From the NCBI GenBank assembly GCA_021904315.1, contig CM038915.1, positions 11,656,001-11,720,000 of the forward strand: a DNA stretch of 64,000 nucleotides, written 5' to 3'. Made by a program: the position numbers and the translations under genes. Below, piece after piece: positions 1 through 13,059 of this stretch (the stretch's first letter is position 1; each line of letters starts with the position of its first letter). Under the pieces are notes generated by a model. It was given only the letters and a program-made list of their open reading frames with translations, made no database searches and was not told the origin of the DNA. Source of the stretch: Sphagnum magellanicum (lineage: Eukaryota > Streptophyta > Sphagnopsida > Sphagnales > Sphagnaceae).

Positions 1-1066
1 ATTCCTTCAAGCTCTTCTACCTCCTCCTTGACTACAAATGCAATAAGAACTTTTTATACTTTCTCCTTAATCTCAAACATAATAAGGACGTTTTTCTTCA
101 CATCCTTTGCATTAGGGTGGATTTCTACTACCTTCTTGATCTTAGCTATAATTAAATTGTTGTTTAATCCCTTATTGATCTCATACTGTAATTCTTCTAG
201 AAAACGTTGAAACTTTTGCAACGAACTTTGACCTTGATGTGACATGCTTAGTAACTACAAGGTTTTACAATAGGGTTGCAATGCAAAACTATGTGATATC
301 TACCCTTAACTTAGTTCTTGATCCAATGGTATCCAAACTTGTGCATTATTATAATGAAGTTGTTTCTTGTGTGTGATCTATTCTAGCACATTCCAGTTTC
401 TTTATTTGGATGTCATGTCTTTTGTTTGTTGTTGACCCAAGGAGAAATTCCAAACACTTGGTGTTTTTTCTTTTTGTGCATGAAGTTTTAAATCAACAAT
501 CATATCATTGTTTATTAATGTTACCTTGGACCTCTATTACTGAACCAAAAATTGCACAAAAGTGAAAAAAAGGTATGTGCTTCAAAATGCTCATTGTTTT
601 AAGTTGAACATCTTAACCCTTATTCCCGAACATGAAATATCCGAAGGCATTTTGCATTTTATAAATTTAGAACAAAAGGTTTTTGGCTGAGTGTTCAGTC
701 ATGAGTGTTCGTTTGAACAATAATCAACATAAGCAAGAACTAACACCATGTTGTAACCCATTGAATAGGTGTTTGCTCATTGGCTTCGTTTGGTGATAGA
801 GCATTCTACCCCACTTGGATGAACAAAGCAACGTGTGTAAATCTATGAAATATTTTTCTTCCCAATGGAAAATTATGTTATGAGCTCCCCCGAAAAACCC
901 TATTAGTGAGTAATTAGGGTAGCCATAGGGGCACCTTCTTTGGTAAATAATCATTCTAGTGGAAGGGCAGCATCAGAGGGCATTCATCCATTTGAGGGCC
1001 GGGAAACGACCATAGGAGCATGGGCTTGGGCCCTCAAACAGAGGATAGGAGGTGCCTCCCAAGTTT

Positions 1067-1103
1067 CCCCCCCCCCCCCCCCCCCCCCCCCCCTTTTTTT
1101 TTT
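1067..1103. repeat. C27-T10 homopolymer tract
   Basis: Twenty-seven consecutive C are followed directly by ten T. The complementary strand is a run of 27 G, which can form G-quadruplexes. The exact length is likely to be unreliable in any sequencing read. Confidence 0.9.
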
Positions 1104-2857
1104 CCCAATGAGCCAATTTGATTGGTCCATAACTCAAAAAAATGAAACTATGGAGGAGGCTCCCCCAAAATAGAAGGTTCTATTTTGAAGTATAGAGTTC
1201 CTTCCCCCCTTTGGCCCACCTATAAAGTTGAAAGGAGGATGACATTTACCAAAGCATACTGGATGAAAGTGAGGTGCTATTGGGAACTCTTTGGGGAACA
1301 TGTCAGGAACTTGGGAACTCTTTGATTTGAACCTCCCAACCCCAAAGAAAAAAAAAAACACCCCACACATAAGGAAAATAAAAGGGAGGCCCCTTCACTC
1401 CATGACACTACTTCTCATTGGTTGCATGGAAATTCTATTCCTAAGATTGGCTACCACTATTTTTGGCCTGGACTAATAGCCCTTATTAAGAACCCTAAAA
1501 CTTAATCATGGCCAATTGTGAAGTAGCCCTTGTGTGAAGTATTAATTCTCCTAGAAGAAAATGGTTGACTAGTATTGACAAGAAAAATAGAATAGAATTA
1601 AATTAAATTAAATAAAAAATGGAACATTACACAATAGCCTCGGTGGAAATTAGTTTTGTTGTTGGGACCTAACCAAGGAGATTTTTTCCACTTCAAGCCA
1701 ATGGGAAGGTTTAGCATACGATCCCTTTGGTCACGCTTGTGTTGGTGACAAAAAAAACCCTAACCGTAGACCTAAATTGACTGTAAGCTTGTTCTATGTA
1801 CATCTTCTTCTTCTTTTTCCCATCTCTCATCATCCAAGAGTAGTACATCCGTCATTTGACACAAATGGGTTCCCACCTCCTTTGGATGAAATCATACGGA
1901 CCGTAGGCCATCGGATAAAAGTTCCCCATTTTTTTTTTACGTCCATGCCAATTGAGAAGACACCAATGAAGTAATTTGGATGGGCATGAATAAACTCCAT
2001 TTCTACGGTCATCCTTTTTACTACTAACATACATTTTGCCCCCCATCAAAATAAAATAATAAAATAAATAGCAAACAAAACAAGGTGAGCCTTTGGCTTT
2101 TTCTTCCTTTGGAAAAAGAGAGAGAGAGGAAAACAAAATTGCCCACCACTCTCACAAGGTTATTAGTTATTACCACCCAAAAGAATAATTTAAAAAAATT
2201 AGTGAAGAGAATCAAAATAGGGTTTGATATTGTTGTCTAGGTACAATTTTCCCATAGAACTGATGATTTATACATTACTTCCTTAAGAAGGGAACATATA
2301 GGTAGGCCCAAGTTCTCAATCATTGTTCCCCTCCCCACCACCCCCAATAACTACAAAATTTTGTCATTTTTCCAACCAAAAAAATTGGGAAAAAAAATTA
2401 ATTGCTAGTGTAAATTCAACTATTTTTTTTCTTCTTCTTATGGGAAAATTTTACCAAATTTTCAATATCATAAAATCTGAAAAGAAAGCATCCTTTACAT
2501 CCATAACATACATCCATAACATGCTCGGTAGGTGGATGTGGGTTGGTCACAATTTGTCCACCCCGAGAATAAATGAACGGATATGGATCACTTTTCACAC
2601 ACACAAATAAAGTAAGCTTAATGTGCCAAATATAACTGGGAAATGGGATGTCCAATCAGGAAGAGACACGTCAGTAAGCCAGTCAGCCCCTAAAGCTATG
2701 GGTTATGGGTCATCCATCCAATGGAGAGGGATGAACAATGGATGGGCTTGTGTAAAAAAAGCTTTAAAAAATCCAAAAAAACTTTTGAAATTTGTTCATT
2801 CCCTAACCCACTCAGCAAAGGGGCAAAAGGAGACCATGATGTGTGAGCATTGGAAAG

Positions 2858-2888
2858 TAAACCCTAAACCCTAAACCCTAAACCCTAG
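2858..2888 (+). repeat. Short interstitial telomere-type array
   Basis: About four tandem copies of CCCTAAA, the complement of the standard plant telomere unit TTTAGGG. It is too short to be a chromosome end and lies inside unique AT-rich DNA. Such tracts can arise from break repair or persist as telo-box-like sites; the sequence does not decide between these. Confidence 0.85.
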
Positions 2889-4800
2889 TTCCAGTTTTTG
2901 ATCACTTTTGTTTTTTTTAAAAGATTGCTGACATGGCATCCATTTATTGGTTCTTAACAGAGGAGCTAGGCCACATAACCTAGTTGTTCTTTTTGACTTT
3001 ATAAAAACAAGTACCTTATTAATATTAATATTATTAATATTATTATGTCATTTAGGTTTGGTTTGGTAGTAAAAGTAATAATATTTTTATAATATGAAGG
3101 TTTTTTTTTTTTTTTTTTCTTTGGTTGTTTTGACCCACCAATTATCAATTTCATTATTGAAGTAATATCTCTAATTATCAATTCACTTCATTTTATTTTT
3201 TGTTATAATCAAATGCTATGCATAGGGTTTGTTTTCATATACTCATCTTCAAAATTGCCTATTATATTATTTAGGTATCTTTTGAAAAAGTTTATAATTA
3301 ACAAATGATCATTTGAAGATTGAAAATTTGAAAAAAAAAAAAAAAAAAAAAAAAACTTTGATTTGAGGTCACCATGTGATGAAATGATAATGTTTTGCTT
3401 CACTAAACGATCCAACAAATAAATATTTTCAGTATTTTGCTTTCAATTCAATAGAAAATTTTACTCTAACCATCAAATTAGAAAAATCAATAATTAATAA
3501 TTCAATCTGTAATTAACTAGATACATAAAAATGAGTTTTAAGACTTTTTAAATTTTTTTCTTTTTTGTCATAAGCAAGTTTTGAGTTTTAAGATTCATAA
3601 TATACTTGGTTGAAAGTCCAATCATTTAGGCAAGTGATTAAAATTTCAAAATTCAATACCCAACCCATAAAGGTTTTACTCATTATCTGAATACTTACCA
3701 AATGGATAAGTTCTTTACCCATTTTAAAAATCAATAATCATTATGTACATTATTAATAACCAAATGTTTTCCCAATAATTGGCCAACATTGATTTTAACT
3801 CCTTTAATTTTATAATTTTAAGATCATTTTTTTCAATTTAACCAAAAAATGGAAAGGGAAATATATATTGGTTTTGCATACATTATGTTTTTTGGGGCAA
3901 ATCTTGAATATGTTGAGGCAAAAATGTTGAACTTTTTTTTTCAAGTTTATTTTTTGCAAAAATTTTAATTCCACAAGTCGTTATAACAATCAAAGTAAAA
4001 TGTCATGTAATAATGTCTTAGCTAGTTTAAATTGAAATTTTTTTAGGACTTCGAACCTCGATTAAACTATGTTTTAACACCTCTTGTCACCATACAATAT
4101 AGTTTTACTAATCAATCCCTTTTACACATTTTTGTCCATATAAAAACAATCCTCTTAAATAATGTCGAACCTAACCCATGGCTATAGTACTCGAGGTTTT
4201 CTAATGACACCATAATGGAATGCATGAAATGACTTGTGCATGCTATTGCAATGTCTAGTCACCATTTTGATGGAGCAAATATACATAAGTTTTGAAGAGG
4301 CCTAATGTTTGAAATATACATGAAAGGCAAAGAGGAATTGGAAAATTTGTAAACTCATTATAATTTTAAAATGGATTTGGTAGAATGTATGTAAGTTAAG
4401 AAAAGCCTTAACTTTGACCCCCCAAAAAAAAAGTTCCATGCATTATACTACTTGTTATTGCTTGCAATCTCTTCAATTGGTTGTGATTCCCAAGCTCCTA
4501 GTTATTGAAGTTTTAGTTAAATGGGTTTTTTAGAAAATCAAATTTGCACAAGTTTTTTTAAGCAACAAAGCTAGGGGAGTTTGAGTATGCAATCATGAGA
4601 ATTGGGATGCATGGGTTTGTAGTCAGGGCGCATGATTTTGTAATAGTTGTAATTACAAGAAAAAAATCATGTTTTTGCAATTGTCACATGGAACAAAAAT
4701 TTATTGCAGTTACCTTGGACAAGTTGCAACTAACATGTAGTTGCATGCAACAATATTTGAATTATATATATGGTATGGCTATCACATCACAAATGATAAA

Positions 4801-5185
4801 TAAATAAATAATATATATATATAAATATATATTCTGAGTTTCATGAGAAAGGCACAAAGAAAGAAAGAAAGAGAGAGACAAACCATTGACCTAAATTAGG
4901 GAAGAAAAAGGAAAGAAGGAAATTCATACTGAGGTCCCAGCAAGTACCAAGTTTTAACTGTGACTGGGTCCCAAGTTAACCCCATCCCACTGGGTTGGGC
5001 CCCGCCCTCCCCCACCCAAAACAGAAAACTGTAACAAAATTTTGTCTTTTTTTTGGGCAGTCAATGTGTCTTTATTGGCCTTATTGGCCTTGCCTACCAA
5101 GGCAAGGATATTGTGTTTTTAGATTCATTATAGAGTATATAATAGTAGCTTAAGGGGATTTTTATAGGCCCCTACTAGGTAATAA

Positions 5186-5219
<34 letters not shown>

Positions 5220-8200
5220 AATAATAATAGGTCTATTTTTTTGTATCAAGATTTTTGAAAGATGGTATTTTTGGCTTGTGTTGAGACTTGAGATTAATAG
5301 TTATAATAGAGTTATATAATATCTTGAAGGATTTTTGGGTTTCTTTTAGAGGATTTTTTTTTTGGAAGATTAGGTATATTTTTTGCATGGTGAAAATATT
5401 TGAGTTTCCATTTTGAAATCCTCTGTGGCCTTAAGATCATCCTTTTTTCATGTAACATGGCACAGATTGCCACACCAACTTGTTATTGCTTCAAAAGAGC
5501 TCTCTGTACTCTCTCTCTCTTTCTTCTCTCTTTCTTCTCTCTCACCACTCACCACCAGGCACAAATCCAATTTTGTCTTGTGCAATCCATGATATTGTTT
5601 TTCACTTTTTAGATCATCGGAGCAATTTCATTGGATGTTGAAACCTGCATCTGGTAGCTACAAAGTGCACAAACACACCCACACACAACATATTCTTGTG
5701 TCTTGTTGCTATCCAATCCTGTTGCATGCTCTAGAGTTCAAACCCAATTGGTGCACCATTTTGATTTGTTTATTTGTTTTGTTTTATACTTTACATTCGA
5801 CCCACTCACCCATCCACCCACCCACTCACCCCACCCCATCTCCTCTCCTTCTTCCTTTGCACTTTTTTTGGTTGGACCACAATGAGAAAACACACAATCA
5901 AAGCTGGCTGGCTGGCTTTTTCAGGGGGGTGGTGGTCGTGTACACATGTTCTTTGCTTTTCAAAAAAGCTGGAAGCAAAAAAGTTAGGTATTGTAGTAGT
6001 ACTTCTTCCTTGTCAGTCAAAAATGCAGAAGATGTAGTAACAACATCACCCACTAGGAAAAAAGCTTTTTGGGGGAGAGGGAGAGCTCTCATGGAGTAGG
6101 TGTAACTTAGCTCCTCCTTTTTTTGGAGATCCAAGTAAAGGATACAAGGTGGCCTGCAGCAAATACACTGAAAATTTTCTCTAAGTGCTTTCAGTTTAGT
6201 AAAGTTTATCTGAAGAGAAAAATTAGTGGAGTTTCCAAATGAAGAACAAATTGCAGCTACAGCCGGGTTGGATTCATAGCATCTGATGATGAAGTCCAAG
6301 TCAAGTTTGCATTATCACCCATACTTTGGACATTCATCATTAGAATTCTTGAATTTAGTAGTTATAAGTCTGCTCTTCTTGGTGCAGTGGGGCAATTAAG
6401 AATCCATTTGCTGATGTCACCATTGTCTCTTGCACTCAACTGACATAAATGGTGCTCATATTGCTGATGTCATGTGCCACTTGCACTCAGTTGACTTGAT
6501 CCAGTTTTTGCTTCAATGGGCACTCCAGAATCTGCACCCATCCATCCAGACACAAAATGAAATCCAGAAAAAACAATTTAGGCAAAAGGTTTGGTATATT
6601 CCATGGGCACCCATCCATCCAGGGACAAAAGGAAATCAAAGAAAAAAAACAATTCATGCCAAGGTTTGAGACAGGTATCACATGGGCATCCATCCATCCA
6701 TCCATCCAGGAACAAATGAAATCAAAGAAAAAAACAATTTATGCAAAAGTTTGATACATTCCAGCTGCATGCATGCATCCATCCATCCACGGACAAAAGG
6801 AAATCAAGAAAGAACAATCTATGCCAAGGTTTGATATATTCCATCTGCACCCATCCATCCCGCCTGACAAAGGAAAGCAAGAAAGAACGATTTTATGCAA
6901 AGGTGATATAACATACAGTGAGCACTCCACAATGACTATGTAGCCTGATTTTTGTTCGTAACTGGAATTGTGGTGCCACCATCATTCCCAAAACATCACA
7001 TCTCCTCTTGCAGTGTGCTGCAACCTGGAACCCCAACTGTAGAAATTCTGCACCATGACATGAGTTCCTTTTGAGTCCTTGCTTTCCCTTGCTTCAAGAA
7101 GAGGCTCTCCTTTCATCAGGGGATTGAATATCATTGGCCTTTCCTACAAATGTCAGCTGCCATCACCATATCCAAGCCAGGTTTTTGTTCCTTTGTTGTT
7201 CCTTGGAAACTGTCGTAGTAGGTACTCAACAGATTTTACACACTTTTCACATATATATCTCAACACCATGAAAGCACGACACACAGACAGTATCCTTTCA
7301 AGTGTCCTGCAGCATGCAATATCAAACATAGCAAGTTAAGTGGACATGGCTATGACAGATTTCTATTCAAATATGTATCTCCTCCAAAGAGGAGGGGATG
7401 ACTGCTGTTATCTGGGGTGTGCTAGCACTCAATTTCCCTCTAAATCACGTTTTGCATACCGTCCAGTTTGTGACAGCATATAAAGATTTCAAATTTTCAG
7501 AAATCACCATACTTACATGGGGGCAATTAACTCTTAGAGTTTTCTCTTTCTGAGTCCGTTGGAGTTGTGTACAGCTGACTATTGCACACAGCTTGTGAGC
7601 CATTTCTCCTTCTCCTACAGAGACCACTTAATTGCTAAGACAACATGAACCAAGTCAAATTGCTGCAACATCCATGTAGCTTTGACTTTTTCTCTTACAA
7701 ACTCGTATTCATTAGAAACATTTTCTGCATTCATTGAGGCAACTCTATCTGGGTGTTACCACCAACCCACCTCCAAAAAGAAACAGAGCTTCAAGTCACG
7801 GAACCTAATCACATGAAGCTTCCTACCAGTATACAGAGGAGCTCATAAGGCACAAGATATTGTAAGAAAACATGAACCCAAAAATTTATGTTGATGGAAC
7901 CTGAAAATCAAGCATTCAAAAGGGAATTGTACAGGGTCAAAATGCCTTTCTACTCATGATTGGACAACTTTATTGGAAACTGTTACCCTAGTTGCACTTT
8001 ACATTCAGAGGACTTAGGCAGACAGTCCATGACAGTATGGACTATGGACCCTCACATCAATCAACTGCAATAGACTCCAAAAACTCATGTCCCTCACCCA
8101 CCTCTAACTACACCTTATCCCCTACTCTTCCCCTACCCCACACAAATCCTGCTCCTAAACATCTTTGTTCCCCTACAAGGTTTTCGAACTTCAAGAATGC

Positions 8201-8615
8201 TGAATGTGGTCTCCAGCCCTGATTCTACCCTATGGAACCATTGGAGGAGAGTACTCCACATGGTTAAATCAGACTGATGAGGTCAGAACAGTAGCTGGAC
8301 ATTCTATCTACCTTCTAAAAGGCAAAACATCAATTAAACTCACTGGTTACAACTGAATATTCCAAATTCTCCTAAATCCTATGGGTGACCTGAAGACACA
8401 TGGTACTGCTTCAGGTTGGAGCATGTGCGATTTCAGTCATCAGATCAGTTGGACTTCACATCAAGCAGAAGCTTTTGAGATGCAACCATACACCTCCATG
8501 TATACCTTACAAATCAAGAGTGTTGGGTCTGCCTGTACCAGTCAAACTTTATCTCCAAGCATAGATAAAGTTTCAGTATCCATGTAATGTGGCTAAACAG
8601 AAGGTGACAAAATTT
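4801..8615. other. Intergenic stretch downstream of ALG10
   Basis: No coding region is supported. The part 5500-6100 has CT-rich and CACCCA-rich runs that create a 154-residue open frame, but its product is low in complexity (His/Pro/Thr runs) with no domain. The part 7000-8615 is less AT-rich and may include the 3' untranslated region of ALG10, whose stop lies at 8616 on the minus strand. A minisatellite occupies 6533-6920. Confidence 0.5.
6533..6920 (+). repeat. Minisatellite, five copies of a 73-81-bp unit
   Basis: Five units start at about 6533, 6606, 6685, 6766 and 6847. Each begins with GCA(C/T)CCATCCATCC, runs through an A-rich middle (GGACAAAAGGAAATCAA, then AAAACAAT) and ends with AAGGTTTGATA followed by a ATTCCA-type end. 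Units differ by substitutions and by the number of CATC steps. The ORFs seen across it are by-products of the repeat. Confidence 0.85.
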
Positions 8616-11600
8616 TCACCACATGAATCTTTGGATACCCCCTGGGTCATTTGCCCAATGAAATGGGCGAAACAAAAACAAGTACATTGTAAAGGCATTT
8701 AGTACTGAATATAAAATGGTCATGCAGAATGATGTTCCTAATTCAATCTCTTCTGGGATTTTTGTGTGCAATGCAATGAGGAAGAATGGAATGGTGAAGT
8801 AACGGAACTCCAGTAGGGGAGCTGGAACTAACACCCCCATAATGCCAAGACAAAACACTAGAATCCATAGCCTTCCTTGTGTTCTTCCTGCAACCCAAAC
8901 CCATTTTCAAAATCAGAACCATCACATATTCTGAACAAAGTACTTAATCTTTGCGTAAGTCACACTATTTCTTCAAAACTGAAAATATCTTATGTATCAG
9001 ATTGCCCAGGATGCTCAAAAAACACTTTGTAAGTAACCATTGTGTCAGTTCCAGAAAAACCAGAACAGGCACAACAAGAACTCAGAATGAGTTCGGTCAT
9101 GACCTTACCAGTGTCACCCACAAAGTATCACACCATTACTATCACCATAAATGGCATTAACTGGCTGCCATTACTCCCCATTGACTTCATTACATCCTGA
9201 CTACAAACTTCGCTGGTGTAGCAGTTCACTTGAGAAATATCTTCATAAGTATTGAACTTCTCCATATGTACGATTCAAGCTACCCTGAATATAAATGAGA
9301 GATGACTTGATAATAAGGTTATAGAGTTTTCACATCCTACAACAGATCAATGAACAGGGGAAAAAGGGGGAGACCCAACCCTAACAAACAGAGAAAAGAC
9401 TGAAGCAGTTTGAGCAAAAGTGACAGTTGATTTGGAGAAACCAAAATCCTGCAACATGGAGGAATCTCACCTAGTGAGTGTAATATAGACCACCATGAGT
9501 AGACATACAATGGAATGAGGCAATATTTAGCACTCTGATTACGCTGTATGACATCTTTCCACAAGTAGAAAGTATAATGTCGATTGTCTGCCAGTAAGTA
9601 TGGGTGAGCCAAACTGCACAAGAAGCAAAATGAATAGTTTTAGTGAGCTCAACAGACATTTCACGAGCTATCAGAGGGGGAAAACATTGTCTCCGATTGA
9701 CATATGGAAAGCTATGGCTTCTAGTTCATAGCAAGCACAGATCACAGCTGAAAAAATGTGCCAGGGATTTCACTTGTCCTGTATAAAATGACTATCGAGT
9801 GGTGTATTTGGAGAGTTCCAACAATACAAATACATCACATACAACAGTTATATCTCTCACAAGAATTGAGAAATCTCTACATGGTCAAGAAAGCAGCTTC
9901 ATCTAACATTAATAGCAACAGTTATAGGGATGTGACCTGAAATAATGGACAAACACAAATGCTGCTCCAGATCCAATGCCTCCAAGTACCCAAAACTGTG
10001 GTCTAAGAAACTCATGTATCAGAATACCAAAATTGGAAGGCTGAAAATGAACAGGGGCCATAGCTGCAGCTGAGATGAGCCCAAAGTAGAGAAGCTGAGC
10101 AAAATGGGGGGAAACCTTGTGTGCATCTTTTGCCCCTGCACAGAAGAAGGAACTGTTGAAGACTGAGCACTTGAGCACATTGTTCACTGCAGATGTGGAA
10201 TATCAACTCAAGATATTGCAGACACATGATGCACCTGTGTGACCACAAAGGGGTAAATACACAAACATCCTCAAGTTTTCTTGTGATTAGGGTGAGTGAA
10301 GAATACAAAACAATGGCAAAAACCTTTTACTTACCAACAACAATACTTCCATTGTAGCAGACAAACAGAAAAAACAAAATTATTATACATATTAGAGGAC
10401 CAAATGATTTAAAAATTTCCCATCTTCTCAGCCATGCTTGCTTTGCCAAACTCCATATCTCTGACCTTATACCTGCAGGCAGACTGCTTGGTCAAAAAAT
10501 CTCACTGACATGCTGCACATCAAATCCAGCTGAAATGCAAAAGTTTACCCCTGCTGATGGGAGTTCACATAAAAGGAATTATGTCTTTATAGTCTAAAGA
10601 AAGACAGTACTATACATCACCAGTAAGTTATTGAGAAAAGATATGAATAGGAAAACTCTGAAAATACTCATATGGTCAAATGTGATAACAACTACCTGGA
10701 GCATTATCAACTACAGGGGAGTTACAAGGGAACATCTCCAAATTCTCATCAGCCAGCACAGAACTTCGCACGCGTCTTCGCAACTTCATATCCTGAGAGC
10801 CCCCTTTATTTTCCATGGAAAATCCAAACAGTGATTTGTCACTTGATGCATCGGCTTTCAGCTCTTCAGTTTCTCTAGGTTTAACACGAATGGGACCTTG
10901 GAGAAATTCTAGCAAGCCCGTACAAGTGACAAAAATAACCCAAATGACATTTGTTTGCCGGAATAGGATGGCAACTGCACCTAACTGTGACATCATTGGA
11001 ACAAACAAGTTTCAGGGTCTTCAAATTAGTGATATTAGAACATTCTGTAACAGTAAACCTCAAAGAACAATCAGTTAGAGCTGACCATCATCACACAGTG
11101 AGTAAGATCAAGAATGACACCTCTCCCTCTCCCTCTTTTTTTATTTCTTGATGATTCTAAGGTGCAGTACTCCTGATGACCGCAATGAACAACCTCACAT
11201 GAGTTTTTCTTGGTGACTATAAAAACAGAAGATTTCAAATCCTTAAGTTCCAAATGACAGTCTTCCAGATAACCACAACAAATAACGATTCCAATTATCA
11301 AATTAGTGTCCTACAGTATTGTCCTGCAGATGACCATTGTTATCCCAGAAATCTATCTCAGCTCTGCCTCTCCACTCCAGAGTGAACTGACCTCAACGCA
11401 CCAGTGCACTTATCCAGTGGGCTTGTTGGAGACAGGCAAGATGCATTGCCATTACAGCTGTTGTTGACCCCACATCTGTGTAGTACAAGAATGCAAAGAA
11501 CCAGTGGAGGGGATAGAATGCAAGCAAGGCTGCTTTTGTAAAAACTCGTTTCAAACTTTTGTCCGGCTCCAAGTAGCGCATGATCCCGACAAAGAGAAGA

Positions 11601-12833
11601 TAGCAGAGCAAAGAAAGCACCACATTGATGGATCGCAGAAATGCTGGGGTGCAGAGATCCAAAAGTGATGAAGATAAACCAAGAATTTTAGCTCCCAGAA
11701 GAAAAACTCCCGTGTAAGCCAGTGACACAAAATATCTGAACAGAAATAGAAAAGTGGAGGATATTTCAGGCATTAGACCACTTCAGGTTGGATATGTGTT
11801 TCAGGGCTGCAGATGGGTTTATGACAACACAAAGGGACATAGCAACTGTGAATTTTGAACTAATGTTTTAGGGTTTAGAGTTCAGGTGGTTCAGGTTGAC
11901 AGCTGATACTTTGGCAATGTAACTTTAAGCCTCTTACAGTTCAAAGGCAGATACAAAATTCAATCTAAATGTCTCCTTTGCTCACAAAAACCGACACCTG
12001 GAAAATCCATGCTCTATCTTTCATGCTGATGATGTATGTTGTTTCTCCCATCCTTAGTTCACACATTAATTGGTATCCAATTATTGTGAATTTTGCTAAT
12101 TCTTCCCCAATGACACACCTTCATTGGTTCAACATAATCCATAATGAACAAAGCAATGTGTAAACAAAAAAAAAACCAGGAAGAAAGATAGTGAGACAGA
12201 GGGGGGTGTCCATCATACAGGCCAGGGAACGTGGTGATCATGGGATCCCATTTCCTGAAGTTGCCTTGACAATACTCTTGTGCTTGTGGAATATGGAATA
12301 TCTCATCCTGTATTTTTCCCTCCACACACACCAAAACACATTATTCAGAATGATGACGACTGAAAAATAAAGAAAGCTTCAGAATCGGGCGTAGCTCGTA
12401 AGAAAGAAGAAGAAGAAGAAGACTGGTACTGTATATAGCAACAACAATCACATGGCATCCGTCCAAAAACTTAGGGTTCCTGGCCCTTCTTTGCAAAGTG
12501 GTCACGGAGCATCTGCCAAGGTCATCCAATGCCACATTTGGCGGCCTTGGAAACCTGGACCGATTTACAATGTGCCAAGATGATGATGATGCCTGAGATC
12601 CTCCTTTGTCACTTCAACTTGCATTTCCAATGCGCTTATCCATTGACAGCAAACGTACATTAGATTCTTGATACAATCAGAAAAGATAGCGAGACACAGA
12701 CGGAGACGGAGTGGGAGTGACAGACCATGTAAGGATGCGGCACAATGGAGTTGACGAGCAAGGACACCGGAACCATACTTGCAGCCATAACGATGGCAAT
12801 AGCCATCGTCCACACAAGCACTCCTCTCGCCAT
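8616..12833 (-). CDS. ALG10: ALG10: dolichyl-P-Glc alpha-1,2-glucosyltransferase
   Basis: Eight GT-AG exons on the minus strand: 12833-12726, 12307-12219, 11735-11402, 10984-10696, 10472-10335, 10135-9937, 9613-9471 and 8887-8616. All phases agree and give 523 residues, near the roughly 510 of Arabidopsis ALG10. The start at 12833 follows an in-frame stop and is the only candidate. The family transfers the third, terminal glucose from dolichyl-phosphate-glucose to the lipid-linked N-glycan precursor in the ER membrane, the signal read by oligosaccharyltransferase. Diagnostic motifs are DEIFHIPQAQEYC and WDPMITTFPGLY (residues about 37-66), YPLHWFFAFLYYTDVG, FRQTNVIW, the LAHPYLLADNRHY block in exon 7 and the C-terminal LFRPFHWANDPGGIQRFMW. 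Hydrophobic segments recur throughout, as expected for a polytopic membrane enzyme. Residues about 205-280 form a charged loop of low conservation. No lesion is seen, so the gene looks functional. Confidence 0.95.
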
Positions 12834-12883
12834 CGCCCCCCTGCGCTCGTCGTTCGTCCTAGCAACAGCAGCTTACCAAACCC

Positions 12884-12904
12884 TTAGGGTTTTCCTTAGG
12901 GTTT
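12884..12904 (-). promoter_or_regulatory. Two telo-boxes in the ALG10 5' leader or promoter
   Basis: The plus strand carries TTAGGGTTT at 12884-12892 and again at 12896-12904, so the ALG10 strand reads AAACCCTAA twice, about 50-70 bp upstream of its start codon. Telo-boxes are known in plant promoters and leaders of housekeeping and ribosomal genes. A role here is inference from position. Confidence 0.5.
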
Positions 12905-13000
12905 GGGCTGAGGAGTTTTGGGGGTATAGAGACGCCCTTTGTGTACCTGCCTACCTACCTACCTACCTCCCTCCCTCCCTCTGGTGCATTCATGTGGCAT

Positions 13001-13059
13001 GTTCCCATTGTTGGGAACGTGAGTCCAGTGCTCACGCACCATGTTCCCAAATTGGGAAC
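13001..13059. repeat. Three back-to-back perfect hairpins upstream of ALG10
   Basis: Hairpin 1 has arms GTTCCCA and TGGGAAC (13001-13018). Hairpin 2 has arms GTGAG and CTCAC around seven bases (13019-13035). Hairpin 3 again has arms GTTCCCAA and TTGGGAAC (13043-13059). The block lies about 170 bp upstream of the ALG10 start codon, next to a CCTA/CCCT run at 12951-12980. Confidence 0.8.

Larger units (their letters stand above)
1..4800. other. AT-rich intergenic DNA without a supported gene
   Basis: Open frames here are short, low in complexity and resemble no family I know. The longest candidate near the left edge (minus strand, 54-245) is charged, about 63 residues, and ends inside the window with no recognisable motif. 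The stretch holds a long C/T homopolymer tract, a short telomere-like array and many A or T runs, each listed or mentioned separately. A tRNA-like pair of weak boxes near 3630-3665 is too degraded to call. Confidence 0.6.

Noticed and set aside
54-245. Charged 63-residue frame on the minus strand at the left edge
   Set aside because: It could be a scrap of a transposon protein, but no motif supports this and it is closed by a stop inside the window.
3610-3670. Possible SINE boxes on the plus strand
   Set aside because: Box A-like TAGGCAAGTGATTA and box B-like AATTCAATACC are both too far from consensus to claim.
5635-6099. 154-codon open frame on the plus strand
   Set aside because: It is driven by CACCCA and CT-rich low-complexity DNA and has no conserved motif.
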